Source: Anoplopoma fimbria (taxonomy: Eukaryota > Chordata > Actinopteri > Perciformes > Anoplopomatidae). From it: DNA of 64,000 nucleotides. The notes below the pieces were generated by a model, which saw only the letters and a list, made by a program, of their open reading frames with translations, was not told where the DNA came from and did no database searches. The position numbers and the translations under genes are program-made. Shown here piece by piece: positions 19,113-33,400 of this stretch. Within the stretch, counting starts at the first letter, position 1; every line of letters starts with the position of its first letter. The stretch is taken from the NCBI RefSeq assembly GCF_027596085.1, contig NC_072453.1, forward strand, positions 2,625,448-2,689,447, read 5' to 3'.

Positions 19113-19390
19113 ACATTTCCTAACATTTGTTGAAATGTCCAACTCGGCATGCATGTTCTTGAATGTCAAAGTCACTGACTCAACAGTGGAATTCTATAGC
19201 GCCCAAACAAACTATTGTACAGACATTGTACTATCTGCTTCACCTGTTTTCAGTGCTGTATTTGGGCACCGGATGTATAAAATCGTTTCAAAATCATGCT
19301 CTGCACATTTCCCTATTACCCTACATAATTGTGGGAACATTGAGTGTAGTTACAGCTCACACACAGCACATTCATCACCTTCACTGTCTG
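19113..19390. repeat. 278-bp identical repeat, copy B
   Basis: Identical by eye to 14462-14739. It lacks the L2 insertion, so it preserves the uninterrupted form of the sequence into which, or with which, the L2 copy was placed. It lies ~90 bp right of the THAP/YqaJ element and 400 bp left of an L2 3' end. Confidence 0.9.
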
Positions 19391-19789
19391 GGTGTAATTT
19401 TGAGAATATCATATTATATGTTAGGTATTCTTTTGTGTGGGTGCAATGCAATAATAATATCTGTGATGATCTGTGTGCATGTGTATTTCTAACTCTTGGC
19501 CTCAGCGAGACTATGATAGCTTGTTTTCTGACACGTGCTCACTCAGTTTGACGTCGTCATTTTGGCATTTCAAGATCCAGAATTGTTTGCAGTAAATCCT
19601 GCAGAAACTCATAGATGTGTCTGTCGAACTGGCTATTGGTTCATTGGCCTTTCCTATCTTTCACTCACGTGTCTTCATTCAATAATTATGCTTTGTCACA
19701 GGAGTTCTTTTGTGGTGATGGTGGTCGCTTTTCTTTATGATTGTCCTCCATCATTGAAAGTGTGAGGAGTTAGGCATGCAGTAGGTTTT

Positions 19790-19963
19790 GCCTCTGCACT
19801 ATACTTTTGCTCTGGTTTATGCTTTAAGATGCTTGTTTAAGAAAGGAGATGCACTTATGACTTCTGGTGACTAGTAGTTCTCTTGAATACCTATGTTGAA
19901 TACACTTCCTGTAAGTCGCTTTGGATAAAAGCGTCTGCTAAATGACTGTAATGTAATGTAATG
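19790..19963 (+). mobile_element. L2-type LINE 3' end
   Basis: From GCCTCTGCACTATACTTTTG to the family tail CGCTTTGGATAAAAGCGTCT, GCTAAATGACTG and TAATG repeats. This is only the last ~175 bases, a strongly 5'-truncated copy. Confidence 0.85.
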
Positions 19964-22900
19964 TTCAAAAACACAAGACAACATTATGGTGGGTAAATTT
20001 CTTTACTGTAATATTTGGCAAAACTGTGGCCTTCAAAAAAATTGCGCTCAGTTTCAAAGACCTTAAACCTTAACAGGCAAAATATGAATAGACAACATTA
20101 TGGTTGCTTGATGCATCACTTAAGTAGTAGTACATAAAGGACAAAGTCACTTAGGGGTGTTGATGCTAGAGCCATACTTCTCTTGTAGTATCAGTAGCTT
20201 CTGGTGGCTAATGTTAGCTAACTTGCTATACAGCTGGGGGGCATAACTTTATGCCTCTTCTCAACTTTTGCGTTTAAATTACCTTTTAGTTCATTCAGAT
20301 CACCTAATGATGGTATCTTTCTGGGGTTTTAAGAGTGAAGTTAGAGTTCGAAATAAGATGTTTTGATCCTGTTGGATTATTTTCCACATGAAGGGCCAGG
20401 GATCGAACCCCCCAGAGCAAATATAAATCAGCTTCTTTTTTTTTTGCATTTGCCTCTAAAATTTGGTCTGTTTTCAGTGTTTAGATTTGAAAACAATTTA
20501 TAGCAGAAACAATACAACATTACCTAGTGGAGGAAGGGAGTCCTTTAAGAAGCCAAAACAGGCATAGATGCACTAATCCCAATCATTCTAGGCTGCAGGA
20601 CAATGTGATGTTGTCTGTCTCGCCATCACAGAGAGAACAGCACGTACAGACTATATGATCCAGGATCCAGGCAGTACTTGGTACTGTTTCCACATGTCTA
20701 CGCTCCCCAGGGTGTCAATCTGAACGGACTGAGCCATAACGTGGGGAACTAAAGAACATTAAACCAACAGGAGAAGTCACATCTCTCCATTACCCATGCA
20801 GTCAACGTATAGCTTCACTCATTATGTGTGGATCTAACAGAGACAACTCATAGCACATGATTAGACAAAAGTAGCCTCATTTGTATGCACGTACATGATG
20901 GTAAAAGTATTAATCATGATTTGTACGTGAGTGGACAAAAGACACCACGATCTAGGACATGCCAGCTGGAGAAAGAAATAGATCAGGGAGAAAGGGGGAT
21001 TAATGGGCACAGAGAGAGAGGGTTATAATTTAAGAATCAGTCACCCTCAATTCTTCCCCATCATTACTTACAATTCTTCCCAAATCTATCAGTGAGTTAC
21101 AGTGAGCAGTGGAAAGAGTGAGGTAGAAAAAGAAAGCGGTCAGTACAGATGCACACATTTAGTCACCACATGAATTGTAAGTAGCTCATGCTCACATTTA
21201 GTTTTCATCTTTAATGAGGTCGCACCCTGCTGCTTTAGCGATGTGCACACCGTTACCATGGAAGCTGTTGCAATGGCGATGACTCTGGTGGGGATGTTTG
21301 GTTTGAAGTCATGCTGTTTTGTCAGAGACCCCTTTGCGAATTAGGTTCTGTTTATTTAGAAGGGTATCCAACCAGTGATTGCACAACAGTGACAGAATGT
21401 ATAGTCTGAAATAAAAACACAATTTCAAGGGATTTAATTTAACTGTCTGGATGCTTTGCACACGAAGACCTAACTGTTGACCAAAATGATTTTCTGAGCT
21501 CGTCTGCAGACAGACAAACAAAGAAAGGGGGAAGTAATTTGTTGTGCAGAAGATTCAATATCCAGTGCAAAAGAGACCAATGTCCTTTACTAAGATTTTA
21601 TATTGTCAGTTTTAAAAAGGGTATTATGATAAGCTCTTACCAAACTTCTAGCATGCAATTCAACGTTTGGAGATCGTCTGGAATAAAAAAATAATTAATT
21701 ATTCATGGAAAAACTTAAATTCTCTTGAAAATAATATTTTGGGGAAAACAAACGGGGGATTAATAACCTCCATAACGTTGACTTATTTTACTTGTTTTTG
21801 TTACGTTACTTTAGCACTTGTTATGTACTTAAACCAGTTATTTAAAGAACCTAATTATTTAGGTTTATGACCTAATTATCAAACATACTGATTTTAACCC
21901 AAGTACTTTTGTTGACTCGACCTAACCAAGTCGTTTTGTTGCCTAAGTAAACCTAAGTCATATGATCATATGACAAAAGCACGTCCTCATTGGATCCATT
22001 GCATTTATGAATAACATCCATAAGAGCAGCTATAACTTTTGGGGAACAAGATCCTTATGTAGTGTCAACGAGATCTGTGAACATAACATATGGATTTATC
22101 ACACAAGTTAAAATTCTGCTTTCACAGGATATACATCATATCATTTTGTAGGGTATCGTTGGCTCCCTTCTACTTTGATGGTACCATATGTGACCTTGCA
22201 TAATAGGGAGCTTGAATTATCGCGATTTTATGTATTTGCATTTTAAAATAGCATGTATTTAGTACTGTGCAAGTATGTTTTAATGTTAAAAAATGCAAAA
22301 CAAAGCTGTTTAATTTCAGCTTTTTAGTCGATAACATTTTAACATTGCAGTCCCTAAACACCAGACACAACATTAAGTATTTAAGTGAGATTCTTTTTTT
22401 GTATTTATTATGATTGGTCAGTGGTTTAAAGAAGATCAGTTTGTTCCACATTTAAAAAATGTAAACCCAGTCTCCCGTCAGGTGGATATTCTTTATATTC
22501 AAAAGTGCAGCAGATGCAGACTGAGAGCAGCCAGGAACAGGTGGAGGGAAACGATCGCTTTCTTCTTTGAGTGTTCTGTACTCGGTGATCTCTCCAAACG
22601 ATACTCTGCCATGATGCAATGGCTGACTGCTGGAAACTCCTCAGGAAATATGTGCTGTATATTCAGCGCAGGGATGGATACATGAATCACTGTAGTGTTG
22701 TGTTCTTGGTGAACAGGTTTACTGTGTTCTCACAGGGTAATCCCTCACTGACTCAGGTTACTGTGGAACACAGTGACATCCAAACTGTGCGTGAATGTGT
22801 GTGTACGTGAGAGTCGTGTCAATCTCCTTTTTTAATTATACTACCTTGAAATGTCCTTTTAGGATACATAATGAATGTGTGCTTTTATCACATGTGGTAA

Positions 22901-23937
22901 AGGGATAGTTGGGTTTTGGGTGGGATTTTTAACCACGTCACAAAATCTCTATATGCCAGATTTTATCCCTGAATCGATCGTTGACGCTAAGTTTTAGAAT
23001 ATACCAGAATTTCTGCCAGATCTCTTGTAGTTTGAGGGGGTTGGTATCATTGCTTAATGGTTGTCTGACAATTGGACAGATATCTGGTATGTCCGAAATT
23101 CAGTCTTGCAGTTTGAACAGTTCTGTAATTTTTTTACACAACTGCAGTCATAGTATTTGCACTTCCCTTCCATCTACTGTTCCAAAGCAGGTATAAAGTG
23201 GGCCTTTCCAACAAGGGGGTTCATATTGAGAGCATAAAAGTCCTTAGTTTCAATTATGCAAAAAAGGATGATAAACCAAGGTCCAAGCTATTGTTAACCT
23301 AAGTTCAGCCTGGTCTCATTTTTGTTCTCCTCAAAACTGTATTTCACAATCATGCAACATCTTTTTTTCAAAAAAACAAAGACGGAAAAATGAACAGGTA
23401 AGTCTTTTGGGTTTTGCGTAGGCACTGGTGATCAGGGGAAGAAAATAAACATTGCAGCCAACACATATAAAAAAACATTACAATTCTTTCAGTCAATTCC
23501 CCATTTAGTTTTTTGTCCAAACATTTGGTTGGGCCGTTCGTGAAATCTATTCCCATCTGCAATGACGCAGAGGGACACATCTCACTCCCTGCTTGTACAA
23601 AGGTCCTACACCCATACAAGGTTATACTTAAAACCAACACACATACTACTGTTAACACTAAACAAACAAAGGAGAGTGCAGATCAGCAAAGTCAGAGATG
23701 GAAGCAGTTCATGTATGTGTGGCATTTGTGCTGTGGAGGTACAAACCCAATAGAAGGTAATGCAGCGTGAAAGTCAAGCTGTGGGGAAGATGAGAGAGTC
23801 TATGAGCATGTGGACCAGGTTTTATAGTCTGGAAGACCCAGGTGAGCTTAATCAAGCTGACGACCCTCCCTAGTCAGTCAGCCAAATGCCTGCTTTCGTT
23901 AGCCTGGACAGCCTCCAAAACAGTGGGAGGGGCATCA
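19964..23937. other. Unassigned non-coding stretch
   Basis: No coding exon or classifiable element is supported. A perfect 18-bp palindrome (GTCATATGATCATATGAC) lies at 21957-21974. Short frames in this region have no protein-like composition. Confidence 0.45.
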
Positions 23938-23938
23938 C

Positions 23939-23939
<1 letters not shown>

Positions 23940-24019
<80 letters not shown>
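23940..24019. repeat. (CA)n microsatellite, ~80 bp
   Basis: About 39 uninterrupted CA units; poly His-Thr and Cys-Val reading frames over it are artefacts. Confidence 0.97.
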
Positions 24020-24020
<1 letters not shown>

Positions 24021-24479
24021 TCATGCAGATATATACAGTATATACACATACAGACAGACAAACAGAGAGTACTTGCTTTAAAGTTAAAAAGAGAAGAAAA
24101 TGCTCATTCTCAGGAAAAATCTTTCTTCAGTAAGACACACACTCAAAGACATACACATGCTCACACACACCTACACACACAGTCTCTATAATCATCAGCC
24201 AAATGTTCCTATGACAACAGTGTATAATTATACCTCCAACTGGATCCAGGCTGGAGATTTGGAGAAGACAAATAACACTGTATCATTACTAGATATCTGC
24301 AGCCATACTGTCTGTGTGAAGTGATCCAAGGCTTCTGCCAGACCTTCTCTCACCTCAGATGACTCCCCACATTTCAGAATGGAACCCTAAGGCGAGACTT
24401 TACCAGCAGACTCTCCCTTTTGTCTTTCATCCACAAGGTTTGAAGAACATACAATCCTCTCTTTTGTTCAGCATACATT

Positions 24480-24960
24480 GTGTACAGACAAAAGATGTGA
24501 AAAGTCAAAGTATACTGTTTTGAAACATCATGAAAAAGACAGTAAAGTATGTCAAAAACAAAAAGCCATAGTTCGCAAAAAAGTATTTAAAGGTCACAGT
24601 TGTGTTTGTCAAAAAAATAACAAAAAGGCATAGGGTAGGATAGGATACGTCAAAAATAAGTCATAAAAAATGAATTGTTCAGTATGTCTAAAATGTCAAG
24701 GTCAAGGCTATAATATAGCATGTAAAAATAATTCATAAAAGCCATGTCTAATAGGTCAACAAAATAAAGTCATAGTAAAGTATATCAAAACATTTCTGAA
24801 AAAGTCAGACGATAGCTTGTTTAAAAAATCATAAAAAAACATCTTATAGTATATTAAATAAAAAAACATTGTCCAGTATGTCGTAAAGTCATAACAAATC
24901 CATGGTAGAGTATTTCCCCCAAAATTCACAACAAATTCATAAAAGTCAAAACCCCCAATT
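24480..24960. repeat. Degenerate AGTATGTCAAAAAGTCATAAAA-type satellite
   Basis: Words such as AGTATGTCAAAAA, AAAGTCATA and GTCATAAAAAA recur with irregular spacing over ~480 bp, a decayed AT-rich tandem repeat. No gene. Confidence 0.65.
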
Positions 24961-26753
24961 GGACTGGATGTGACCTTTATCATTACTGCGTGTATACAAA
25001 CTTGCCATTGATCTTGATTCCTTTGAAATGTGGTCTACTCTCTAAGGATAGGCCAAGGCCTACGCTCTCCTCAACTACTTCCTTCAGACCAGGACTGTTT
25101 CCTTGGAAATGTTGTTTGGCCAAACTCCTTCTCTGAGAACTTGTGTGACACGTCTAAAAATAATGAGAACATTATACATCCAGAACATCATTCCAAAGAG
25201 TAATAACAAATATTGTATATTCTAGTCAGGAATCAGTCAGCAAACCCTAACTTTCCAACTAACTATCAACAACATAAGACTGGATTTGTGATGCATTTGA
25301 GCTTGTGTTGGTCATATTGATGTGAGACAACTTCCCAAATGCACCTCTGGGAATTCATCCAGATGTTATTAGTGAAATTAAATGCCCCAGGGGACCTTTG
25401 CTAAACCCAGGCTGATGACCCGTGACTCATATCTCAGCACAGACCTGAGGCTATGTCCGCATCTAAGTTGAGCTGCATTGTGAGTGATGAATTCACCTAA
25501 CTTGCCTGTGCATGACTGTAAGACATTGCTCCATACTGGATGGATCCCCTGAGTTTTTCTCCTGGTCTAACTTTAGCTGCTTAGTCGTGAGACTGTAGGG
25601 GCTGTTGATGTTTTTTTACTTGGCTTTTGGAGAGCAGGCAGAGAGGGCTCTGTAGTTTTGCTAATTGTTGTTGGGAATTACTTCAAATCCACAATTTGGA
25701 CTGGAATAATTGAGTAAATGTGCAAAACTACAGAGGTACTTATAAGAGCATGTTGTGCCAATGAAGACTTTTGTTTGGACAATTTAACTGCCATCTTGTT
25801 TGTATGTTATTTTACCACTCTGTTGGGCTATACTTTTAGCTGCTAAATAGCACAATGCTAAGATATGACAATGCTAACATGCAGATCTTGGTGATTACCA
25901 TGTTTACTGTTTTGTAATGTTAGCATGCTAACATAAGCACTTAACATAAAGTGAAGATGAGGCTGATGGGAATGTCATTAGTTTTGAAAAAATTTGGTCA
26001 TAAACTCAGCTGCTGTAATTTCAGGATTACAGCAGCAGAGTGGATAGTGCGAACAAACAAATAAGACACATCTACACAAGTAGAAAACAAGATCAAAACA
26101 TGTAAAATAAATAAGTAATCACATGGTCAAGTATTTTATAATAAATAAGCTAAAAGAAATGTGTGTCAAGAATAAATTTAACTATGAAAGCAATTTTCAT
26201 AGTTTTGCACCAAAAACTCCAAAAGTTTAGAGGTGTCAGACATAAATATCCCATTTGAGACATATCAAAGACCTTTATAAACAGTTCTCCTGTTGATTGT
26301 ATAGTGTCCAAGCTTTCCTTACATTTGGGAGAAGTCAGAGAATATATATGAGGAACATGATTCTATCTGAAAATAACACAGCAAAGGATAAAAAATAGCA
26401 GATCTGGGTCATATTGACAAAGACTGTGAAGGAATTGAAATGGATGAAAATGGACCACAAAGCAACACAAAAAATGTATTACATTGTCTTTTTTTAGTTA
26501 CATTTAGCCTAGTATATACACAAGCCCCCTGCAGCAATCACTCCTCCACCTTCTCCCTCTTAAGCTACTCTGCATCACGACAGTCATAATGGGACCAAAT
26601 CGACTAACAAATGCATACAATGTATACAGTCCTCATCAATCCGGAGCTAAAAATACCGTCCATGAAATTATGCCCTATCATCTCTGTACTTAAAGAGTCT
26701 TGAACAGGATTGAGGCCCCACAATGGCACAATCATTCTAAAACCTGCTGCCAC
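24961..26753. other. Non-coding stretch with a dispersed repeat
   Basis: At ~25840-26010 lies a fish repeat with GCTAACATGC, GTTAGCATGCTAACAT and GAGGCTGATGGGAATGTCAT words; a related copy is at ~47150-47385. Nothing else is assignable. Confidence 0.5.
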
Positions 26754-26880
26754 AGTCATTCTACCCTCCTTTTAGAGCAGCAAAGGGGTTGCCAAGTAAT
26801 TTCTGGGGGTCGTAAAACGATTGGAACAACAACCTGATTATTCTGTTGGATCACGACTAGAAGTGGTTGAGAACCACTGT
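26754..26880. mobile_element. Small hAT-like miniature element (MITE)
   Basis: It starts CAGTCATTCTACC and ends GGTTGAGAACCACTG, with GGGGTTGCCAAGTAATTTCT and GGGGGTCGTAAAACGATT inside. The right end is the typical CAGTGGTTCTCAA terminus of hAT elements; the left end is degraded. Confidence 0.55.
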
Positions 26881-29099
26881 TTTAAAGGAGCAGCAGAGAC
26901 TGGACATGATACAAATGAACACAAACAGCCCAAGCATCTGCTGGACACAGGCTTGCTGAATCCCTATTTCCATGGCAGACAGGTACAGAGAAGCTAGCAC
27001 ATTTTTGTAGCAGATTTGAAATGCAGGGCAGCAGCTTGTCAATATGGGATTACAACTACATCATTCCACCTTCTCTCGTCATCACCTTTGCAACCACACA
27101 CACACAAACAGGTTCACACTTATATGTCTGAAGATGAGGTAACCTGCGTCCATAAATCCTCAATGGGGAAACTGCAACACTCGACCAACCAATAGTTCGA
27201 CTTCATCACTCACACAGTGAATCAGGGACAGGCTTTTGCATTTATTGGGCTGGCCCCGCTTACTGCAGTCAAGCCAAAAGAAAGGCTAAGCCTAAATGTA
27301 GAGAGTTACCTGCACTTGCAGATTTAACTAACTTGTATTCATATGGTCCAAAGTGCTGGGTGGCCTAAAGCTTTGTAGCCTTTTGCTAACTTGACTATAT
27401 CACATATGGTATATATTTAGTTGGATACTCTGAGATGGATTACATGGTCGGGATCATCACATTGGTCATATTTATGGAATCCTTATTGCGCATTCAGTGC
27501 AATGCCCAGTGCCCTTACAGACTTGACACGATGACAGAAAGCACTTCCAACACATCACACTAAAGAAGACAAACGGGCTTAGTCGGTAGGACCACAGCGG
27601 GAATATTTGGTTTCAGTCACAATATAAGTTAATTGGATAAAATTTAAGCTTAACTGTTTATAGCATGGCTTTGTCTAAGTCCATCCTGCCCTTTGCGGGG
27701 AGAAGTCACTAACAGAGGCAAAGTAACTATTTTCTTGCAAATATTTTTATCTAGTTATTATTTATATTGTAAAAACTGGAAAATGGACTCAAGGATGGTG
27801 CTGATTTATTGACAGAAAATGTGGTCGTCTTATGTATATTCCAAAAAGCTAGCTTTCTGTCTTTTCCGCCATGGGCAGCCCATTGTAAATGCAAGACTTT
27901 ATATCGGGCCGATGGGGTGAAATTCGTTATACAATCACATTTGAGTTTGTTTGTCCTGTTACCACTACTCCTAATGATATATCTGCAATACCAAAGTTTA
28001 CAACTGGGGCAAATTTGCAGCCTTGTAACCCCCTCTTCTAAAACATCCATCTTAAGCAGAGAATATATGGTTTGCAGACTGCAATGAATTGACCATTGAT
28101 GGTATGTCTCTTGAATAAACTGTCCTTACTCGTAATGACCGGATAGGGGCGAGCTAGCAAGCCAGCTAACCAAGGGGTTTCCAAGCCAGCTAGCTTTAGC
28201 AGTGTGTGTGTATGCAATGCTACTTATGTAAGGTACTTTCTCTTACATCATTTGTGTGTTTTTGTGTAATCAGTGACACATGGATAGAGGCTGAGGTTGG
28301 GAGGGAGGAAATTTTGTTTGACATGTTTTCCTCTTGCCTGCATGCTTATCTCTCACCTTGCTCTCCATGCATGCCCCGCCCTCCATCAATCCTTGTGATA
28401 AATTAACAAATAACGAAACAGTCTCTGAATAAATACATTTTTTGAATAATAAGACGACCACATAAAGTACCTCCTCATTATTTCACTTTGTGCATTCATT
28501 TCGTAAATGTGAATGAACACAGTACAGTAGATACACGTGGCCCGTCCCGACTACTCCACATCAAAGTAAACAAACCGAGCAGAGCATGTGTGTGTAATGT
28601 GTGCGTTGCAGCAGGAGGTTCTCCTCACTGTTTGTTGACGTTCTCCGGCTGAGTGGAAGGGAGGCTTATCTTAATGTGACTGCATAGCTGGAAGGCCAGT
28701 CGTCTCCAAAACACAATACCGTAAACTCAGTTTGCTCTAGTCACATGTGGAAACGACAACTGCAACAAATACATTACTGTCAGCCCAGTCACACACCAGT
28801 AAAGATTAAGGAAGTGTTTATTTCCAGTATTGGTAATCAATCTATTTAAATGAGGCCATTAGGTTCCGTGTACAAATATTGTTACACATTTCCCACATCA
28901 ACAATATTACAAAGAACCAGAGGAAGGGTCATAATCGATGCACTGTGACAACAGAATGGGCAAAAAATGTCATATACTGTAAAAATGACAGTGGAAGGAC
29001 TTTTTTATATTTTATCCATTAAATTTCACAGATTAAATTGTACATCAACCTCTTTTGTCTTTTTGCCTTTTTTATTCTGCGTTGTACAGTCTGTTTGTC
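26881..29099. other. Unassigned non-coding stretch
   Basis: No exon is supported. Short repeats (GCTAGCAAGCCAGCTAACC...AAGCCAGCTAGC at 28150-28200) are visible. A minus-strand frame at 27751-28050 is not protein-like. Confidence 0.45.
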
Positions 29100-29560
29100 T
29101 ACGATCCAGTCCACTCAGTTCTCGTTTAGTCCATTCTAATCCAATCAAATCAAGCCCATACAACCATTTAAGAAATCCAATACAGACCAGTCCAGTACAA
29201 TCTAATCCAACCATACCCAGACAAATCCAGTCGTTTACATTCCAATTTAGTTCAATCCAGTCCGGCCTAATCCATTCTAGCCCTCTTTAGTCCTCTAATC
29301 TAAGCCAACCCAACAACAGTCCAGTAAAATATAGTTTTCAGTCCATAGCAGGCCAATCGAGTCTATTCAAATCCATTCCAATCAGGTCCAGTCCAATCTA
29401 ACCCAATCTACTGACCCAGTGTGCTTCAATCTATTTAAAATCAGTCTGGTGAAGTCCAATCCAGTCCAGTCCAGTCAGTGAATTCCAGTCTGCGCCAATC
29501 AAATTCAATACAGTCTATTGAGTAGTCAAGTCCAGTCTAATTCATCCCAAACCAGTTGCC
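29100..29560. repeat. Degenerate TCCAG/TCCAA pentanucleotide array
   Basis: Words CCAGTCCAGT, CCAATCCA and AATCCAGTCC dominate ~460 bp, with long decayed stretches and a fresher core at ~29458-29480. This is an old 5-bp satellite, here nearly free of G on the plus strand within the core words. Confidence 0.8.
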
Positions 29561-29889
29561 TTCGCTTGTTTAATCCTCACGGAATGCAGTGCCTTTTATT
29601 ATTGTAACATCAGATGGTAATAATGCCGCTGACTTCACTGTCTGACATTGCATTAAGGTTCAGTGACTCAGGAGGACACAGACAACGACGGCAACAAACC
29701 CAACAAGAACAAAGAGACCACCATCCTCCCCATCACTCACTGTCTCATCCTATAAATAGCCCAGATCTCTGTCTGGTGGTGTTACATTTAGTGGTACTGC
29801 TCCAGGCTACCTTACTCACAGTGAGCCGGGATCATTCAAAACAGCTCAGCTAGGTTGCTATGTGAGTGAACACAGTAAGTACAGAACAC

Positions 29890-30350
29890 TTAAAGGAGTT
29901 GTATTTAAGATTCTGAATAATAATATAGCAGCAAACAACTATTGTCTATGTAAAGATATAGTGGAGTAATGTCTACCTGAACATAGAATGAAGTCTCCAT
30001 CTATGTGTCTTTGTGTTTTGTTATCTGAGCTTCTCCTGCTATGTTGACTTAGCCGGGGCGGCTGTGCGAGCTTTTAGTGCATGTTAGCTTATGTGAGCGT
30101 GCCCCATTGGCTAGCTCACAGCCCTGCTCTGAATTGCTCTCATACGCCGCAAAGCAGATAATTCCGTCCTGACCGACAGCATCATCGCGGAAGCAAAGCG
30201 TCCCCCTAAAGTAAACACTCTGTCAACACTTTTGCCGTAGTTAGCGCTGTTGGCGCCATTAGCTAAGTTAACTGTCTCCATGTTGAGAGCCGTTGAGAGG
30301 CAAATCAAAATGCTCCCAATCTCAGATCTCGCACCTTTGAGGATTTTACA
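29890..30350. repeat. Dispersed teleost repeat
   Basis: Its end (TTAGCGCTGTTGGCGCC, GAGAGGCAAATCAAAATGCT, CCCAATCTC, GCACCTTTGA) matches 52330-52430 (TTAGCGCTGTTAGC, GAGGCAATAGAAATGCTCC, ATTGCACCTTTAA). It is probably a non-autonomous DNA element. A frame across it on the minus strand is not considered a gene. Confidence 0.5.
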
Positions 30351-30403
30351 GAAAGCAATATTGCTTTCTAAGCAACCTGAAGCTAAAGAAACCAGCATTT
30401 CTA

Positions 30404-30404
<1 letters not shown>

Positions 30405-30478
<74 letters not shown>

Positions 30479-30480
30479 AA
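30405..30480. repeat. (CA)n microsatellite
   Basis: About 33 CA units followed by ACAAACACAAACACA. Confidence 0.97.
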
Positions 30481-33400
30481 ACACAGCACCACATGGCTTT
30501 GTTTGGGGTTCCCGGTCTCTTTAGTGCAATAGAGTGGACTGCTTGGCAACTCATGATGGATGAGACTACAGGAGAGCCATCAGGGTTATGGTGCCCTCAG
30601 TTAGGGTTAATGACACATGCAACAGATGGCCCTCGCTCAGTCATATGAGGGCCTCTGTCAGCGAGTGCCATGACTATGACCGTCTATTATTTACTTATTC
30701 ACACCATTGCACACATTTACACATATTCGGGCAGCATGGTCACTCCTGGACTCATTCTCTATATCCTGCTAGCCTCTCTGTTTCTGTGGAAGGAAATAAA
30801 AAAAAGTGGAGCATTAATGTTTAGGCTCTATATATGAATAACTAATTGGCAAGTTAACCTTTAGACAATAAAAATGCACAATAAACCAATATCCTCAGGA
30901 GGAACACAATTGAGACTCAGTCAGTGTGAAATCTGCCATGGCAGGGATCCAGGGGGAAAGATGTCCTTTGACCCCTATGGATCTCTTAATCACAGGATAA
31001 TTTATGAAAATGCACCCTGTGAGCAGAATATGAACCAAGGTAATAAAGCTCTTAAAACTAGATATTGTGACAGGATTAGTCTTTAACAATGATCTACAAT
31101 GGGCTACGACCCCTTAAAAGGAAGTCACGTCTACAGGTGACCCCTCATCATTACTGAAACGTGATGTAACATCACCTGCTCGATTGTATACATTATGTGA
31201 CCACATGAGTAGGTAATGGAAGATCTCTCACAAATGGTATTGTATGGTAATGGTGCAAATTATACAACCAATTTGCAAGAATGGAAATTACCTTTGAGCT
31301 AATTCAGAGCAAATTGATGTAAAACGTTTTGTATGTCTAGAGATGGCACATAGTGGTGGGGCTGTAGGACATTAAAAGGTGACAGAAGACGGGGAAAAAA
31401 CTCAAATACAGCAAAGAGAGTGGGAGTGGACCAACACTGTTTAGTAGAACAGTAATGTTATGTCAGTAATATAAACAATTTAAGAGAGTATAAAATGACA
31501 TGTGTAGCATTTTTAACATGACATGTCACCAGAGACAGCAAACATGACAGGATGTAACTTACCAATACTGTAGGATGCACAGTGGTTTCAAAAATAATTG
31601 ATCTTAAAAATGTAAAACACAAAGGTGAATCCACACCCTGTCCTTATTCAGGAAATCTTTTCCCCCTCCTCATTTCTCACAAGAGTTCAGTCTTTAGTGA
31701 ACAACAACAGCAGTGAGCAACAAGTGCTGCCTGTGGCTACATGTCAAATATGTGATACAAGTCTGACCCCTGTTGAGCATAAAAGGCATTGCAGCTTGAC
31801 CCAGCTTGACTGCAGAGGGCCACGTTGGCCTGATCACAGTGGTGGAAGTATTCTGATCCTCTACATAAGTTAAAGTACTTATATCACACTCAATCAATAT
31901 CACAATGTATAAACTACTAAGTCAAATTATTTTCAGTATAAAATGTAAAACTACTAAGTAAACATAGAAAATCCTCACATTTGAGGAGCTGGAAATGTGA
32001 AAGTTTATCGCTTGAAAAATGTCTGGCTAATCATTAGGCTGTACTTGTAAGCCTATATATTGTTGCGTGGTTTTACTTATAACATACCATTACATTTGAT
32101 GAACTCTTATATGTTTTATGTGCAAACATCTTCATCAAAGATAAATAAAATAGTAACTAAAATGAAAACATACATAGTAACTACAGCTATCAGATAAATG
32201 TAGTGGATATTTATGTGGGATCCCATGAGATTGCGATTAATTTAGAAATGCTATTTCTGTTAAATGGAATAAGTGTATATCGCATGTATTATGGCTGTGA
32301 ACCGAAACACTGGAGGTAACTGTGAGGTTTATAACAGCTTGGGAAATGTGGGTGATGAAATTAATGATTAATGGGTCACACTTGAAATAATTCAAGCCTT
32401 GTTTAGTCGTAGCACCGTTGCCATAGAAAATATCGGGACAGCACGGCTTCCACTCACCTCTAATTAAAGTCACTGTTCCATGACACAATATGTGACAACG
32501 CTATTTCAGGTCAGCCCCATCTTCTAATGAGTGCCACTGGATGTAGTGAACAGGAGCGAGAGAGGGAGGGGAGATGTTTCTGGGCTTCATTGTCATACTG
32601 TTCCAGACTGGGACGTTTTAAGGAAATTGGAACGACTATTAGTCAGAGTCTGAGTCACAGGCCCGTCTGAGCACACGGTGTCCATCACGTATGCATGGAA
32701 ACGTATTTTCCACTAGCACAGAGGGACACAATAACAGAAAGAGAGAACACTAGATTGAGCAAAAGTGGACAGAACACTATTAGGATTAATTATGTCTTTG
32801 TCTTCACCATTAAATTGTGGGCAAATGGGTCTAAACTGAAATCCTGAAGAAAATCAATCTTATATAAATGATTGGGTCTACAGTGTAGAAAACTGAGCTC
32901 AAGAAAAGACTCTTAGAAGTTGGTGGAAGGAAGTTCTTGGGGCATCTTAAAGTATATTAACAGATCTTAAAATCCGAATCTATCTTAATGTACAAGGGAT
33001 ATATTTGTACACATCTAAAAGATGTGATGTTATGTCGTTATTCATCTGAACTTGCAGATTTCTCAGAAATCAGAACTAAATTGTTCATAACATAACATGT
33101 TGTGCGTAACATGCAACACTTGTGCAGTATTCACAACTCGACAACAAAAAATATCTATTATGTATACATGTCTGAAAAAACCCTTCCGGACATGTTTATG
33201 ACTTATAAAAATACTTAAATTTGAAATGTTATTTGTGTCGGATCTGGTTTATTCACAAGAAAAAGTTCAGCTAATATTTCTTGAAATCACATCATTGAAA
33301 ATCCACAATCTATTGACTAAAAAGTTTCACTATTGGGCACAAAAGTCCATTCTCAGTGTTGACTGGAGTTTTCAAGGTTCCACCTCACACTTCATCAACA

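Noticed and set aside
23842..24191. Frames with His-Thr or Cys-Val runs
   Set aside because: Produced by the CA microsatellite; same for frames over 30346-30648, 41261-41597, 41683-41910 and 61908-62198.
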